This document shows positions 34,999 to 47,235 of a stretch of DNA of 64,000 nucleotides, one piece after another. The DNA lies in assembly GCA_003013855.2 (NCBI GenBank), contig PVNU02001879.1, forward strand, positions 806,001 to 870,000, written 5' to 3'. Made by a program: the position numbers and the translations under genes. The DNA is from Liriodendron chinense. Lineage: Eukaryota; Streptophyta; Magnoliopsida; Magnoliales; Magnoliaceae. Below the pieces are notes generated by a model. It searched no databases and had not been told where the DNA came from. It was given only the letters and a program-made list of their open reading frames with translations. Every line of letters starts with the position of its first letter. The stretch's first letter is position 1.

Positions 34999-37772
34999 TG
35001 TAACACCCCGTATTTTACAGTATTTTTTTTCGTATTTTTTTTTATGCCACTATTAAAACCCCACCATTAAATAACCCATTTCCCACAATCATTTTGACCC
35101 TAAACTTAGTGTATGGCCTATTTAACACAAATTAACCGTACACGTCGAAAATCAGATCCCCGATCATTGTGAAAATGCCATAATCAAAAATTTGATCATA
35201 AGTGGCCCACCTTAACTCGGATCTGCCTCAATTTTGTTTTCAGTGGTTAAAATGATTATTTCAACATGTTGAACGGATCAAAGAATCCCGATCCCCTTGG
35301 AGTGGACCCTGCTTGTTAGGGCAGCCATAAATGGCCGTGTACATGCGTTGCACGAGACAAGAGCCATTTTTTTTAAAAGAAGACTCCTTCTTCTCCACGA
35401 GTCTCTGTAACAAGCGGACGACGCTGTCCGTTTGAGGCCCCCACACTGGTCCTCCAGTGGACCCCACGGCCAAATCCACTCTATCCATTCAACTTGCGGC
35501 CGAGCAAAACCTAGTCCCCTTGAAAATCTTCGTCAACCGTCACTTGTAGAGGCCGCTCCTAACTACCGTCCAAATCAAAGAATCACAAAGATCCGGACCT
35601 CCACCTTGCATGGGCCGTTCATACTTCACCCAAACCTTCTTGTGGACCCTCCCTTCACTATGGACGGTCCTCATGCGTAAGGGACCGGTTTGTAGAGAGA
35701 TCCGAGCTTCCCGTAGTTGTTTCTTTGTGAAATACGGAACCGGAACCTAGAAACTTCCTCCGAACCCTAATCCGAACTGTATAAAACCTATTTTTCTTCT
35801 CCACAGCCTCCATGATCGTCAGAGAGAGAGAGAAGCCGTCAGAGAGAGAGAAAGAGAGGCCGTGAGGAGAGAGAGAGAGAGAGAGAAAGAGTAAGAGAAA
35901 GAGAGAGATAGGAGGCCGGCTGCCGCTGGACGGTTGCTGCCGGTCAGTCGTCGCTGGACGACTGTTGCTGGACCTTGTCCATGGAAGGAGAAGGAGGAGG
36001 AAAGGAGAAGAAAGAGAAAGGAAAGGGAAAGGAGAAGGAATCTCGAGCCAAACCAGGTCGAACCGAGCCAAACCGAGTCGACTCAGCCGGCGCCCGAAAT
36101 TTTAAGAGGTAGGCCCCATCTTCTTTGATATCGTCCAATATAGATAGCTTACATTTAAACCTTATGGTGAACCCAATTGTAGATGTCCATAATATTGTAT
36201 ACCATGTTGAAATTTTCCTGATTTGCTTATTTTCCACGATTATACTAGGTTTAGGACCTAGAGGAGGTGCACATTATTTATGAATCATATCATTCAAATT
36301 CTACGGTAAGGATTTCTTTTTAAGCCCATTTATAGCAATATCGCATGATAGTTTGATATGTGTCTTAACGTTGTGGTTTGTAGTATGTACTTAAACATGA
36401 ATGATTGTGAATACATCTTTTATGAAATTGTGTTTTGATGAATATATTTTATATTAATTGCTGAAATTTCATTTTATGTAGATGGTATGTCAGATCTGAG
36501 GGTTAAAGAAAAAAATGATGATTTATTTGTATGTGTATATGAGAATATGTATGTAACATGCTTCAAAATGCTTATTCACATGTGTATATGAGATTATGTT
36601 TGCTTCATATTTCAACATGTTGTTCACATGTAAAAGATTGAGACTATGATTCATGTATGAGGATGGTTGTATGCATGGATGTCATCCTAAGGGAAGCCCT
36701 TACCCCATGAATAGTGTAACTATATATAGAAAGTGATGGATTCGTAAGAAACCCATGAGGTGTATTTTGGCAAGACCATGGTCGTAATGTTAACGAAGTG
36801 CCAAGCATTATGTGAATGAGTAAATAATGGACTCTTGAGTCAGATACAAATGTTTTGGGTGCCATGTGTCTCATCTTGACTAAGATGTATACGCCTTTTC
36901 GTGGTTGGCCCCTATCGAGAGGAAACGGCTATTCTACGTCATGACAGACCATGGATGGGGTGTAGAGCGACCTTAGGATAAGAACATCTCTAAAACTGCT
37001 GGATGATAAGCTACTTAACTAAATGTGAAACTAAATCATGCATACATCGGTTAATAGTGAAAGTGTGCATGGGCCCGTTTCACTAATTGTTTTTGGTGTA
37101 TGGGAAGAGTGGAGTGATCCCGTCCTAACTAGAACCTCTGGTTGCTAGTGATTGGTGAGAAGAGTGGAGTGATCTCGTCTCATTGGTCAGGGTGCCTGAA
37201 CCAGAGCATGCATTTCATGCATAGCATTAATCAAGATATTTCTTTTTGCGTGTTTTGTATGATATATGCATTGTTTGGATATTATTGTAATAGTCTTAAT
37301 TAGTGATCCTTACTGAGTTGATCGCGAGCAACTCACGTCCTTCTGGGACGGTGTTTTGTTTAAAACACCACCAGACATTGCAGGTGACGATCCATTATGT
37401 GAGCCTGATCTGCAGGGTGACGAATATGAAGGCTCGTGGCAACAAATGGCGGATGAAGAAGCCCACGTTAATTGATGATAATTTATTTATTGCTTTAGTA
37501 GAGAAAAGATTAATTCTTTGAATTTGAAATAAGTTTCCTTTTATGGGGACATTTAAATGAACATTTTGTTAATCATGTTTTATGTTTGTTTTTGAACTTA
37601 GAGTAGAAAATTATGGAATAAGATATTTATTTTCCGTCATTTTGCTTGAACGCCATGAATGTATATATGTACAGTATGTATGTATGGAATTATGATGTTA
37701 ACACACAGGAGTTAACACCCGAAACTTGACAGATCGTGTTGTCCACGAGAGTAAAAAATTCGGGGCGTTACA
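34999..37772 (+). repeat. 5' LTR of the Tekay element
   Basis: 2,774 bp from TGTAACACCCCG to GGGGCGTTACA. A TATA box (TATAAAA) lies at 35780-35786, so transcription should start near 35810, ahead of a GA-rich leader (35820-35910). U3 is about 0.8 kb, and R plus U5 about 1.96 kb. Short ORFs inside are repeated in the other LTR and show no known domain. Confidence 0.96.
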
Positions 37773-37774
37773 AG

Positions 37775-37787
37775 TTGGTATCAAAGC
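37775..37787 (+). promoter_or_regulatory. Primer-binding site of the Tekay element
   Basis: TTGGTATCAAAGC, two bases after the LTR. It matches the initiator tRNA-Met type PBS (TGGTATCAGAGC) except for one base. Confidence 0.85.
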
Positions 37788-38626
37788 ATAAACGGGACCT
37801 TGGGCGTGACACCCAAACCACTACATAATAAATTCACCATAGGACTTAGACCCCTTAATGACTAATTACAATCATCCTAGGTACGCCACAAATGGTTGTG
37901 TGAAGTGTTCAAATTTAGAAACCCACATTAGGTTTCCCTTGGAATCACTAGAATAGTCATTAAACATAGAAACTTGAATCTAGGACTTCGAGAAGGAGAA
38001 ATCCTACAAAAAAAAAAAAAAAAAAAAATTTATTCATTCCTTGGGGTTCTCATCTATTCCCCATGATTATCTCAGCAAACACGCTGACTAGGATATGGTA
38101 TACCCATCGGAAAGTTTAAATCTTAAATTTTCAATGATTTTTATTTCCAAAAGCAGGATTCCAGACCTATCCATGATAATTCAGTCATAAGTAAATAATC
38201 AGAGATTATAAAATTTTGAAATTTTATTTCTGAACTCCTAACTCAACCTACAATACCTCTGAAAAATTTCAGATTTTTCCGACGAACACAAAAATCACAA
38301 AAATTTCGTCAGTAGGCAAGACCCTGCGAAATCCAGCGCTAACCTGCAGAGAATTTCGAGGTAAAAGTGGCAGGAACCTTAAGTTATAGTTTGAATCTGG
38401 ACTTAATAAAATTTTGACATGTTCCCCACTTAATACTCTACCTATGTTTCAAATTTCAGCAGAAACCGACATCCAGGCTGAGAGATAAAAATCTGGGAGC
38501 GCAACTAGGTTCTGAATTCCAGATTAGTCACTCTTCATTAAAAAAAAAAAAAAATGCTTACTTGAGGGTCTAATTTCACTCTAGGGCTATTCTCCTAATT
38601 ATTTTAATACTTACTTTTAATTATCG
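37788..38626 (+). other. Tekay leader before gag
   Basis: Untranslated leader of about 840 bp with poly-A runs at 38008-38029 and 38539-38554. No open frame of note. It would hold the packaging signal. Confidence 0.7.
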
Positions 38627-39364
38627 ATGGCCCCAAGAAGGAAGAACAGAAGCGTACTCTCCATCCCTGCAATCGCCCCACCATCTGAAAATAATGCCCC
38701 AAATCAGGAATCCACTCCCATGGGGACCCCACCTCCTCAAGCCGGACCATCGACGGGACCTAGTGCACAAGGATTTTATTCTGTACCACCACCAATGCCA
38801 ACTGGCCCTCAACCGTGGGAGGCTATGTTCGGAGCTTTCGATCGGTTGGCTGGCATGATGCATCAGCAACAAGTACAACAGCAAGACCAACAAGCTAGAC
38901 AACAGGCCCTCTTGGAAAGACTCGTGACCTTAGTGACATCAAGCCAGGCCCCAACCCAAACACCTCCTCCAGCAACCAGTCAAGTGCCTTTTGTGCCGCA
39001 GGATAATCTAGAGACCCGAATGCCACCTCCAGCGCCCAGTCAAGCACCACCACCAATGCAGCCAAGATTCGCGCTACCGGAAGAAACCATCATGATCGAG
39101 AAGTTCATGAAATTGCACCCAGATGCATTCTTTGGAGGACCAGACCCCATCAAGGCAGATTATTGGCTCAAGCAGATAGCCAAGAAGTTAGACACATTGG
39201 CATGCCCACTCCATCACAGAGTGATTCTAGCTGCTTACATGTTGGAGGGTCCCGCACATGTCTGGTGGCAAGCGACCAAGAGGTGCACCCCGGTGGATTA
39301 TCAGTGGACCTGGGAGGCATTCCGTATCAAATTCTATGACAAGTACTTCCCGGAGGCCTATTGA
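38627..39364 (+). pseudogene. Tekay Gag, N-terminal part, ended by TGA
   Basis: 245 codons starting MAPRRKNRSVLSIP. A long proline/glutamine-rich lead is followed by the conserved capsid part: KFMKLHPDAFFGGPDPIKAD, WLKQIAKKLD, AAYMLEGPAHVWWQAT and FYDKYFPEAY. The TGA at 39362-39364 interrupts an otherwise continuous frame that goes on directly to the 39374 ORF; the family has an arginine or similar residue here, so CGA to TGA is the likely change. Gag assembles the virus-like particle. Confidence 0.9.
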
Positions 39365-39373
39365 AAGGAGAAG

Positions 39374-42328
39374 ATGTCAGAATTCCTCAGGTTGGAGCAA
39401 GGAAACATGTCTGTGGCCCAGTACGAAGACAGATTTGCTGAACTGGCCAGTTACATGCCTGAAACAGTAGAAGACCCACTATACAAAACTCACAAGTTTC
39501 AAGAAGGATTAAGGTCGAGCATACGATCTAAGATTAGCATTCTGAAGCTCAATTCGTACGAAGAGATAGTAGATCGTGCTATGATTGCAGAAAAGGACAC
39601 AGAACGTTATTTACAGCTGCGTAGCCAGGCCAGACCCGCTGTACCGAAGAATAAGGCGTCGCCAAATGCCCCACTTGCTCCTGAGAAGAAATTTAGGGCA
39701 ACCTACCCTCAGCGTAATGCACCAGATCAGCGTCACATTCCAGAGAGTAGAGACTGTTATTACTGTGGGAAGCCCGGACACCTAGCCGCCAGATGTCTTA
39801 AGAAGTTAGCAGATGAACAGAGAACAGCTTCGCGTGGGGATAACCGAACTCAGCAACCTCAACAGGCCCCAAGGCCAGTGCAACCTGCCCGCCCTTCAGC
39901 CCAGAAAAAGGAGACGACGAACTCGAACCAGAAGAACCCGAGCCGTCTCTTTGCTATGGCACCATCAGAAGAAGTGGAAGAGGAACCTCGAGCCGTCGAA
40001 GGTATTATTTACATTTGCGACATTCCGGTAGTAGTGTTGTTTGATAGTGGTGCGTCTGTTTCATTTATCTCTGCATCCGTGCTAGCACAATTAGACCTTC
40101 AGATTGATCGCTTAGATGAGTCAGTTGTAGTAGCTACTCCTATAGGCCGGATCGTAGAATTGCGAAGAATATGCCGAGGATGCCCCTTGAATATCAGCGG
40201 AGTCACCATTAAGGCTGATCTTATAGTGATGAATATGAGAACGTTCGATGTGATCTTAGGCATGGATTGGCTTTCTAAACACTTCGCTATCTTGGATTGC
40301 CACGCCAAGACTATCTCTTTAGCCCTCCCCGGACGAGACCTGTTAGTTTTTCAGGGTAAAAGGAGAAAAGAAGTCATTGTACGCCTGATGAGCGTAGTAG
40401 AAGAAGAGTCGGCCGAGTTATTGATTGCTCGAATTCCCATAGTAGCAGAGTTCCCAGAAGTCTTCCAAGATATTCCTAGCTTACCCCCTGAGCGTGAGGT
40501 AGACTTCACTGTTGATCTTATGCCAGGCACGTCTCCAATAGCTCTACTCGTATATCGGATGGCACCTGTAGAGTTGCAAGAACTCAAGAAGCAGTTAGAA
40601 GAACTCCTGGACCAAGGGTTTATTCGCCCAAGTGTTTCTCCCTGGGCCGCCCCTGTCCTGTTTGTGCGGAAGAAGGACGGTTCACTTCGTCTATGCATTG
40701 ACTATAGGAAGCTGAACCAAGCCACCATCAAGAACAAATATCCTTTACCGCGCATAGAAGACCTTTTCGACCAACTGCGTGGAGCAAGATTCTTCTCAAA
40801 AATTGACTTAAGGTCTGGGTATCATCAGCTACGCATAAAGAAGGAGGATATTCCGAAGACTGCTTTTAGAACAAGATACGGTCATTATGAATTCCTAGTC
40901 ATGCCCTTCGGGTTGACAAATGCCCCTGCCGTGTTCATGGATTTAATGAATCGCGTGTTCAAACCCTATTTGGACAAGTTCATAATTGTGTTCATCGATG
41001 ATATCCTAATTTACTCCAAGAGTGAAGAAGAGCACGCCGAGCACTTGAGGATCGCCCTGAAAACTCTGAAGAATAACCAATTATACGCCAAGCTTAAGAA
41101 GTGCGACTTTTGGAAAGAAGAAGTGAAATTTCTTGGTCATGTAGTGACGCGTGAAGGCATAGCAGTGGATCAGTCGAAAGTTGATGCAATCCGACATTGG
41201 AGTCAACCAACAACTGCCACAGAAATCCGTAGTTTTCTTGGCCTAGCCGGATATTACAGACGGTTTATCAAAGAATTCTCTAAAATTGCCCGACCCTTGA
41301 CAGAGCTCACCAAGAAGAGCGCTCGATTCGAATGGAACGATAAGGCAGAAAAAGCATTTCAGACACTGAAGGAGTTATTAACATCAGCTCCAGTCTTAAC
41401 CCTGCCAGAAGAAGGAGTCGAGTACGTAGTGTACACCGATGCGTCAAGAGCCGGACTGGGATGTGTATTGATGCAGAAAGACAATGTGATAGCCTATGCC
41501 TCTCGACAGTTGAGGTCTCACGAGCAGAATTATCCCACTCACGACTTAGAGCTAGCCGCTGTGATTTTAGCACTAAAAATATGGAGACACTATTTGTACG
41601 GCGAACAGTTTAAGTTAAATACGGATCACAAGAGCCTAAAGTATCTATTTCAGCAAAAGGACCTGAGCATGAGGCAGCGTCGTTGGATGAAAACCTTGAA
41701 GGATTTTCAAATTGAATTATGTTACAATCCGGGCAAGGCAAACGCAGTAGCTGATGCGCTAAGCAGGAAGAAAACTCATGAGGTAGCAGCATCTTACATG
41801 GTGAAGAAGTGGGAAATGTTAAATTTTGTTAAGGACTTCAAAGTCAAACTGAGCCTAAACAAGCGCACTGCATACTTGAGTAATATCGTAATAGAACCAG
41901 TAATGATACGAAAAATCATAGATGTGCAAAGTCAAGATGTGGACCTCCAAGAAGAAATAGCCAAGGCAAGGGATCCAGAACACAGCAAGGATTGGCGAAT
42001 AGGATCCGATGGGGGAATTCGTTTTCGCGATCACCTATGTGTACCAAATGACCCAGAGCTGAAACGTGAAATAATGGAAGATGCACATAGATCTAAATTG
42101 ACAATTCATCCAAGAAGTACGAAGATGTATCAAGATATGAAAAGACAATATTGGTGGAATAACATGAAGCGTGAAATAGCCGAATTTGTGTCAAAATGTC
42201 TCACATGCCAACAAGTAAAGGCCGAACATAAGAAACCAGGAGGGGTGGTTAACCCAACTAGAGATCCCCACGTGGAAATGGGAGCATATCTCAATGGACT
42301 TCATCACAGGACTACCCCGGTCAAATAA
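39374..42328 (+). pseudogene. Tekay Gag C-terminus, protease, RT, RNase H, integrase N-terminus
   Basis: 984 codons in one frame. Order: capsid end (MSEFLRLEQGNMSVAQYEDR), CCHC knuckle CYYCGKPGHLAARC at about residue 127, protease with FDSGASVSFIS at about 223, RT with KIDLRSGYHQLRI and FIDDILIYS (motifs A and YXDD-type intact), RNase H with YTDASRAGLGCVL, TDHKSLKYLF and DALSRK, then integrase zinc region (HRSKLTIHPRSTKMYQDMKR, CLTCQQVKAEHKKPGG). Catalytic residues look complete. The frame leaves the family reading after VVNPTRDP, so the integrase core is out of frame. Recent loss of function by few lesions. Confidence 0.93.
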
Positions 42329-43343
42329 GAAACACGACGCGATATGGGTCATCGTGGACCGCCTCACCAAGTCAGCTCATTTCATTCCGATCCGTGTGAC
42401 CGCCCCATTTTCAGAATTGGCAGAGTTGTATGTTAAAGAAGTAGTGCGTTTACATGGTGTGCCAGCATCGATCATCTCAGACAGAGATCCGCGCTATACA
42501 TCCTCATTATGGTCTAAAATGCAACAAGCGATGGGCACCTCTCTTAAGTATAGCACAGCTTTCCACCCCCAAACCGATGGTCAGACCGAGAGAGTGAACC
42601 AAATATTGGAAGACATGTTAAGAGCCTGCGTGTTAGATTTTAAAGGAAAATGGGAAGACTATCTAGCCCTCACTGAATTCGCCTACAACAATAGCTACCA
42701 AGCAAGTATAGGCATGGCACCTTTTGAAGCCCTCTATGGTCGTCCGTGCCGCGCACCGCATTGCTGGGCAGAAGTTGGAGAACGTAGTGTGCTTGGACCA
42801 GAAATTGTGCAGCTTACCTCAGAAAAGATTGAAATTATCCGCAGACGTTTGCAGACCGCCCAAAGTAGACAGAAAAGCTATGCTGATATCAGACGTCGAG
42901 ATCTCGAATTCAAAGAAGGCGACTTCGTATTCTTGAAGGTATCACCAATGAAGGGTATGTTGCGATTTGGAAAGAAGGGCAAGCTAGCACCACGATTCAT
43001 AGGCCCGTTCCAAATTCTGCAGCGCGTAGGAGAAGTGGCATACCGTCTCGCTCTACCTCCTCAATTGTCAAATGTCCATGATGTCTTCCACGTTTCCATG
43101 CTAAGGAAGTACGAGAGAGATGATTCCCATGTGATCAAGTGGGAGAAGATCGAGGTTCGAGATGATGCATCTTATGTGGAAGAACCAGTACGCATTTTGG
43201 ATCGAAAGGAACACGCCCTCCGCAGGAAAGTCATCTCTCTAGTCAAAGTCTTGTGGTCCTTCCATGGTGAAGAAGAAGCGACGTGGGAGAATGAAGAGGA
43301 GATGAGGAAGGATTACCCCAACCTCTTCGCCGACCAATCTTAG
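42294..43343 (+). pseudogene. Tekay integrase core and chromodomain (shifted frame)
   Basis: 349 codons from MDFITGLPRS, in a different frame from the upstream ORF. Core motifs IVDRLTKSAHFIPI and IISDRDPRYTS hold the first two catalytic Asp. STAFHPQTDGQTERVNQILE supplies the Glu. The C-terminal part (RFIGPFQILQRVGEVAYRLA, LPPQLSNVHDVFHVSMLRKY) leads to a chromodomain-like end: ILDRKEHALRRKVISLVKVL and EEATWENEEEMRKDYPNLF. The chromodomain is thought to direct insertion to methylated-histone heterochromatin. The domain itself is intact; only the frame connection is lost. Confidence 0.93.
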
Positions 43344-43371
43344 GTAAACTTCGAGGACGAAGTTTGTTTTT

Positions 43372-43384
43372 AAGGAGGGTGGAG
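43372..43384 (+). promoter_or_regulatory. Polypurine tract of the Tekay element
   Basis: AAGGAGGGTGGAG directly before the 3' LTR, the plus-strand primer for reverse transcription. Confidence 0.85.
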
Positions 43385-46153
43385 TGTAACACCCCGTATT
43401 TTACAGTATTTTTTTTCGTATTTTTTTATGCCACTATTAAAACCCCACCATTAAATAACCCATTTCCCACAATCATTTTGACCCTAAACTTAGTGTATGG
43501 CCTATTTAACACAAATTAACCGTACACGTCGAAAATCAGATCCCCGATCATTGTGCAAATGCCCTAATAAGAAATTTGATCATAAGTGGCCCACCTTAAC
43601 TCGGATCTGCCTCAATTTTGTTTTCAGTGGTTAAAATGATTATTTCAACATGTTGAACGGATCAAAGAATCCCGATCCACTTGGAGTGGACCCTGCTTGT
43701 GAGGGCAGCCATAAATGGCCGTGTACGTGCGTTGCATGAGACAAGAGCCATTTTTTTAAAAGAAGACTCCTTCTTCTCCACGAGTCTCTGTAACAAGCGG
43801 ACGACGCTGTCCGTTTGAGGCCCCTACACTGGTCCTCCAGTGGACCCCACGGCCAAATCCACTCCGTCCATTCAACTTGCGGCCGAGCAAAACCTAGTCC
43901 CCTTGAAAATCTTCGTCAACCGTCACTTGTACAGGCCGCTCCTAACCACCGTCCAAATCAAAGAATCACAAAGATCCGGACCTCCACCTTGCATGGGCCG
44001 TTCATACTTCACCCAAACCTTCTTGTGGACCCTCCCTTCACTATGGACGGTCCTCATGCGTAAGGGACCGGTTTGTAGAGAGATCCGAGCTTCCCGTAGT
44101 TGTTTCTTTGTGAAATACGGAACCGGAACCTAGAAACTTCCTCCGAACCCTAATCCGAACTGTATAAAACCTATTTTTCTTCTCCACAGCCTCCATGATC
44201 GTCAGAGAGAGAGAGAGAAGCCGTCAGAGAGAGAGAAAGAGAGGCCGTGAGGAGAGAGAGAGAGAGAAAGAGTAAGAGAAAGAGAGAGATAGGAGGCCGG
44301 CTGCCGCTGGACGGTTGCTGCCGGTCAGTCGTCGCTGGACGACTGTTGCTGGACCTTGTCCATGGAAGGAGAAGGAGGAGGAACGGAGAAGAAAGAGAAA
44401 GGAAAGGGAAAGGAGAAGGAATCTCGAGCCAAACCAGGTCGAACCGAGCCAAACCGAGTCGACTCAGCCGGCGCCCGAAATTTTAAGAGGTAGGCCCCAT
44501 CTTCTTTGATATCGTCCAATATAGATAGCTTACATTTAAACCTTATGGTGAACCCAATTGTAGATGTCCATAATATTGTATACCATGTTGAAATTTTCCT
44601 GATTTGCTTATTTTCCACGATTATACTAAGTTTAGGACCTAGAGGAGGTGCACATTATTTATGAATCATATCATTCAAATTCTACGGTAAGGATTTCTTT
44701 TTAAGCCCATTTATAGCAATATCGCATGATAGTTTGATATGTGTCTTAACGTTGTGGTTTGTAGTATGTACTTAAACATGAATGATTGTGAATACATCTT
44801 TTATGAAATTGTGTTTTGATGAATATATTTTATATTAATTGCTGAAATTTCATTTTATGTAGATGGTATGTCAGATCTGAGGGTTAAAGAAAAAAATGAT
44901 GATTTATTTGTATGTGTATATGAGAATATGTATGTAACATGCTTCAAAATGCTTATTCACATGTGTATATGAGATTATGTTTGCTTCATATTTCAACATG
45001 TTGTTCACATGTAAAAGATTGAGACTATGATTCATGTATGAGGATGGTTGTATGCATGGATGTCATCCTAAGGGAAGCCCTTACCCCATGAATAGTGTAA
45101 CTATATATAGAAAGTGATGGATTCGTAAGAAACCCATGAGGTGTATTTTGGCAAGACCATGGTCGTAATGTTAACGAAGTGCCAAGCATTATGTGAATGA
45201 GTAAATAATGGACTCTTGAGTCAGATACAAATGTTTTGGGTGCCATGTGTCTCATCTTGACTAAGATGTGTACGCCTTTTCGTGGTTGGCCCCTATCGAG
45301 AGGAAACGGCTATTCTACGTCATGACAGACCATGGATGGGGTGTAGAGCGACCTTAGGATAAGAACATCTCTAAAACTGCTGGATGATAAGCTACTTAAC
45401 TAAATGTGAAATTAAATCATGCATACATCGGTTAATAGTGAAAGTGTGCATGGGCCCGTTTCACTAATTGTTTTTGGTGTATGGGAAGAGTGGAGTGATC
45501 CCGTCCTAACTAGAACCTCTGGTTGCTAGTGATTGGTGAGAAGAGTGGAGTGATCTCGTCTCATTGGTCAGGGTGCCTGAACCAGAGCATGCATTTCATG
45601 CATAGCATTAATCAAGATATTTCTTTTTGCGTGTTTTGTATGATATATGCATTGTTTGGATATTATTGTAATAGTCTTAATTAGTGATCCTTACTGAGTT
45701 GATCGCGAGCAACTCACGTCCTTCTGGGATGGTGTTTTGTTTAAAACACCACCAGACATTGCAGGTGACGATCCATTATGTGAGCCTGATCTGCAGGGTG
45801 ACGAATATGAAGGCTCGTGGCAACAAATGGCGGATGAAGAAGCCCACGTTAATTGATGATAATTTATTTATTGCTTTAGTAGAGAAAAGATTAATTCTTT
45901 GAATTTGAAATAAGTTTCCTTTTATGGGGACATTTAAATGAACATTTTGTTAATCATGTTTTATGTTTGTTTTTGAACTTAGAGTAGAAAATTATGGAAT
46001 AAGATATTTATTTTCCGTCATTTTGCTTGAACGCCATGAATGTATATATGTACAGTATGTGTGTATGGAATTATGATGTTAACACACAGGAGTTAACACC
46101 CGAAACTTGACAGATCGTGTTGTCCACGAGAGTCGAAAATTCAGGGCGTTACA
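43385..46153 (+). repeat. 3' LTR of the Tekay element
   Basis: 2,769 bp, TGTAACACCCCG to CAGGGCGTTACA. Near-identical to 34999-37772; TATA box at 44163-44169. Differences seem denser in the first ~0.6 kb (U3) than in the rest. Confidence 0.96.
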
Positions 46154-46158
46154 AATTT

Positions 46159-47235
46159 ATTCATCAAAACCACTAGCAAACACTACAACCGGCTCCCCCA
46201 CATGGAGTACAACCGCCAAGAACTGACTGATCTCTCTTCCGTCAACCCCTAAGCTGAACAGACTGACTGAAAACTAACAAATCTTGCTCACTGAAGACAC
46301 TAACAAAGAACTGATGGCTCTCAAACAATCTCTCCTAGAAGAATCTATATACCACCCCACTCAATCCTAGCTCAAGCAAGCAGCAGAGTACCGTGCTCCT
46401 TGAAGAACTCTGAAACGTGAGCAAGTTGCAACACATGCATGGCTTACTCAGCATAGACAAATGAGCAAAACTAGGAATGAATCTGAATTCACTATGGGCG
46501 CGGATTTCCTGCATTGTGATTGGGCCACATTATCACTGATGACATCAGCAGACGTCAGCAATGACCCTGTAGCCCAATCACATTGTAAAGAAGAGAAAAT
46601 TCCATCTCCTGGCAAACAGATTTTAGGAAGAATTAAGCAAAGTATTTCTTTTTCTTTTTCTTTAATTATTTATCATGTATGATTTATTTCTTGGACTTGT
46701 TCCAACCGCAGTGGAGAAAAGTGGGCATGTAATTATTTACCACATCCGACCTGTCCATACCATCCAATGCGTTGCCTCAACCTCAAGGGTTAAAGAGTCC
46801 ACCAAAGGGAAATTCATGTTGGCCACATCACCAGGGAGACTGTTTGAGACGGAATACACAAGCTTGATTTTAGTGACGGACCCATCATGTTGTATACATG
46901 GAATCCACGCCGTCCACATGCTTCATCTGCCCTGGATGAAAGTCCTAGACAAATTCTGCAACTTGAGTAGGGCTGGTGAGAATCAAGGGTGAGAATATAC
47001 CCTCCCATCTTGTTTCCTTTTCTCTTTCCCACCAGTCTTTGATCGAGCTGATGATCTAACAGAACCTGGTGGTAACCTGAAGGAACGCGTCCATGGACGG
47101 GTTGGATGTGATAAACATATAAACAATGTGGAACCTGCACGCATGTGTAAACTTTGTTTTATATATGATCAATATCAGAGGTATAGATCTTATTTTCTGA
47201 GTAAACATCTTCCTGTGTGATAGCGTAAAGTAAGA
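46159..47235 (+). other. 5' region of the second NF-YC-like gene
   Basis: 46509-46586 forms a hairpin: ATTGTGATTGGGCCACA pairs with TGTAGCCCAATCACA around a GACATCAGCAGACGTCAGC loop; it may be a small MITE. 46660-46740 (TTATTTATCATGTATGATTT, GGGCATGTAATTATTTACCA) resembles 33868-33950 upstream of copy B, so the two genes share flanks. CCTGTGTGATAG at 47211-47222 is a possible acceptor of a 5' UTR intron just before the ATG, as common in plant NF-YC genes. Confidence 0.5.

Larger units (their letters stand above)
34999..46153 (+). mobile_element. Full-length Tekay/Del-type chromovirus (Ty3/gypsy), young
   Basis: 11.15 kb element with 2.77 kb LTRs (34999-37772 and 43385-46153), PBS, one gag-pol region ending in a chromodomain, and a polypurine tract. 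It is flanked by AATTT at 34994-34998 and 46154-46158, a perfect 5-bp TSD. By eye the LTRs differ at only about twenty positions besides GA-repeat length, so insertion is recent. The chromodomain and long LTRs place it in the Tekay (Del) lineage. Two lesions break the polyprotein: a TGA in gag (39362-39364) and a frameshift just before the integrase core (about 42260-42272). It separates the two NF-YC-like genes. Confidence 0.95.

Noticed and set aside
36644..36874. Minus-strand ORF within the Tekay LTR, with an identical partner at 45025-45255
   Set aside because: Its conservation only reflects identity of the two LTRs; the peptide has no known motif.
39585..40031. Alternative-frame ORFs inside Tekay gag-pol
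   Set aside because: Shadows of the main polyprotein frame.
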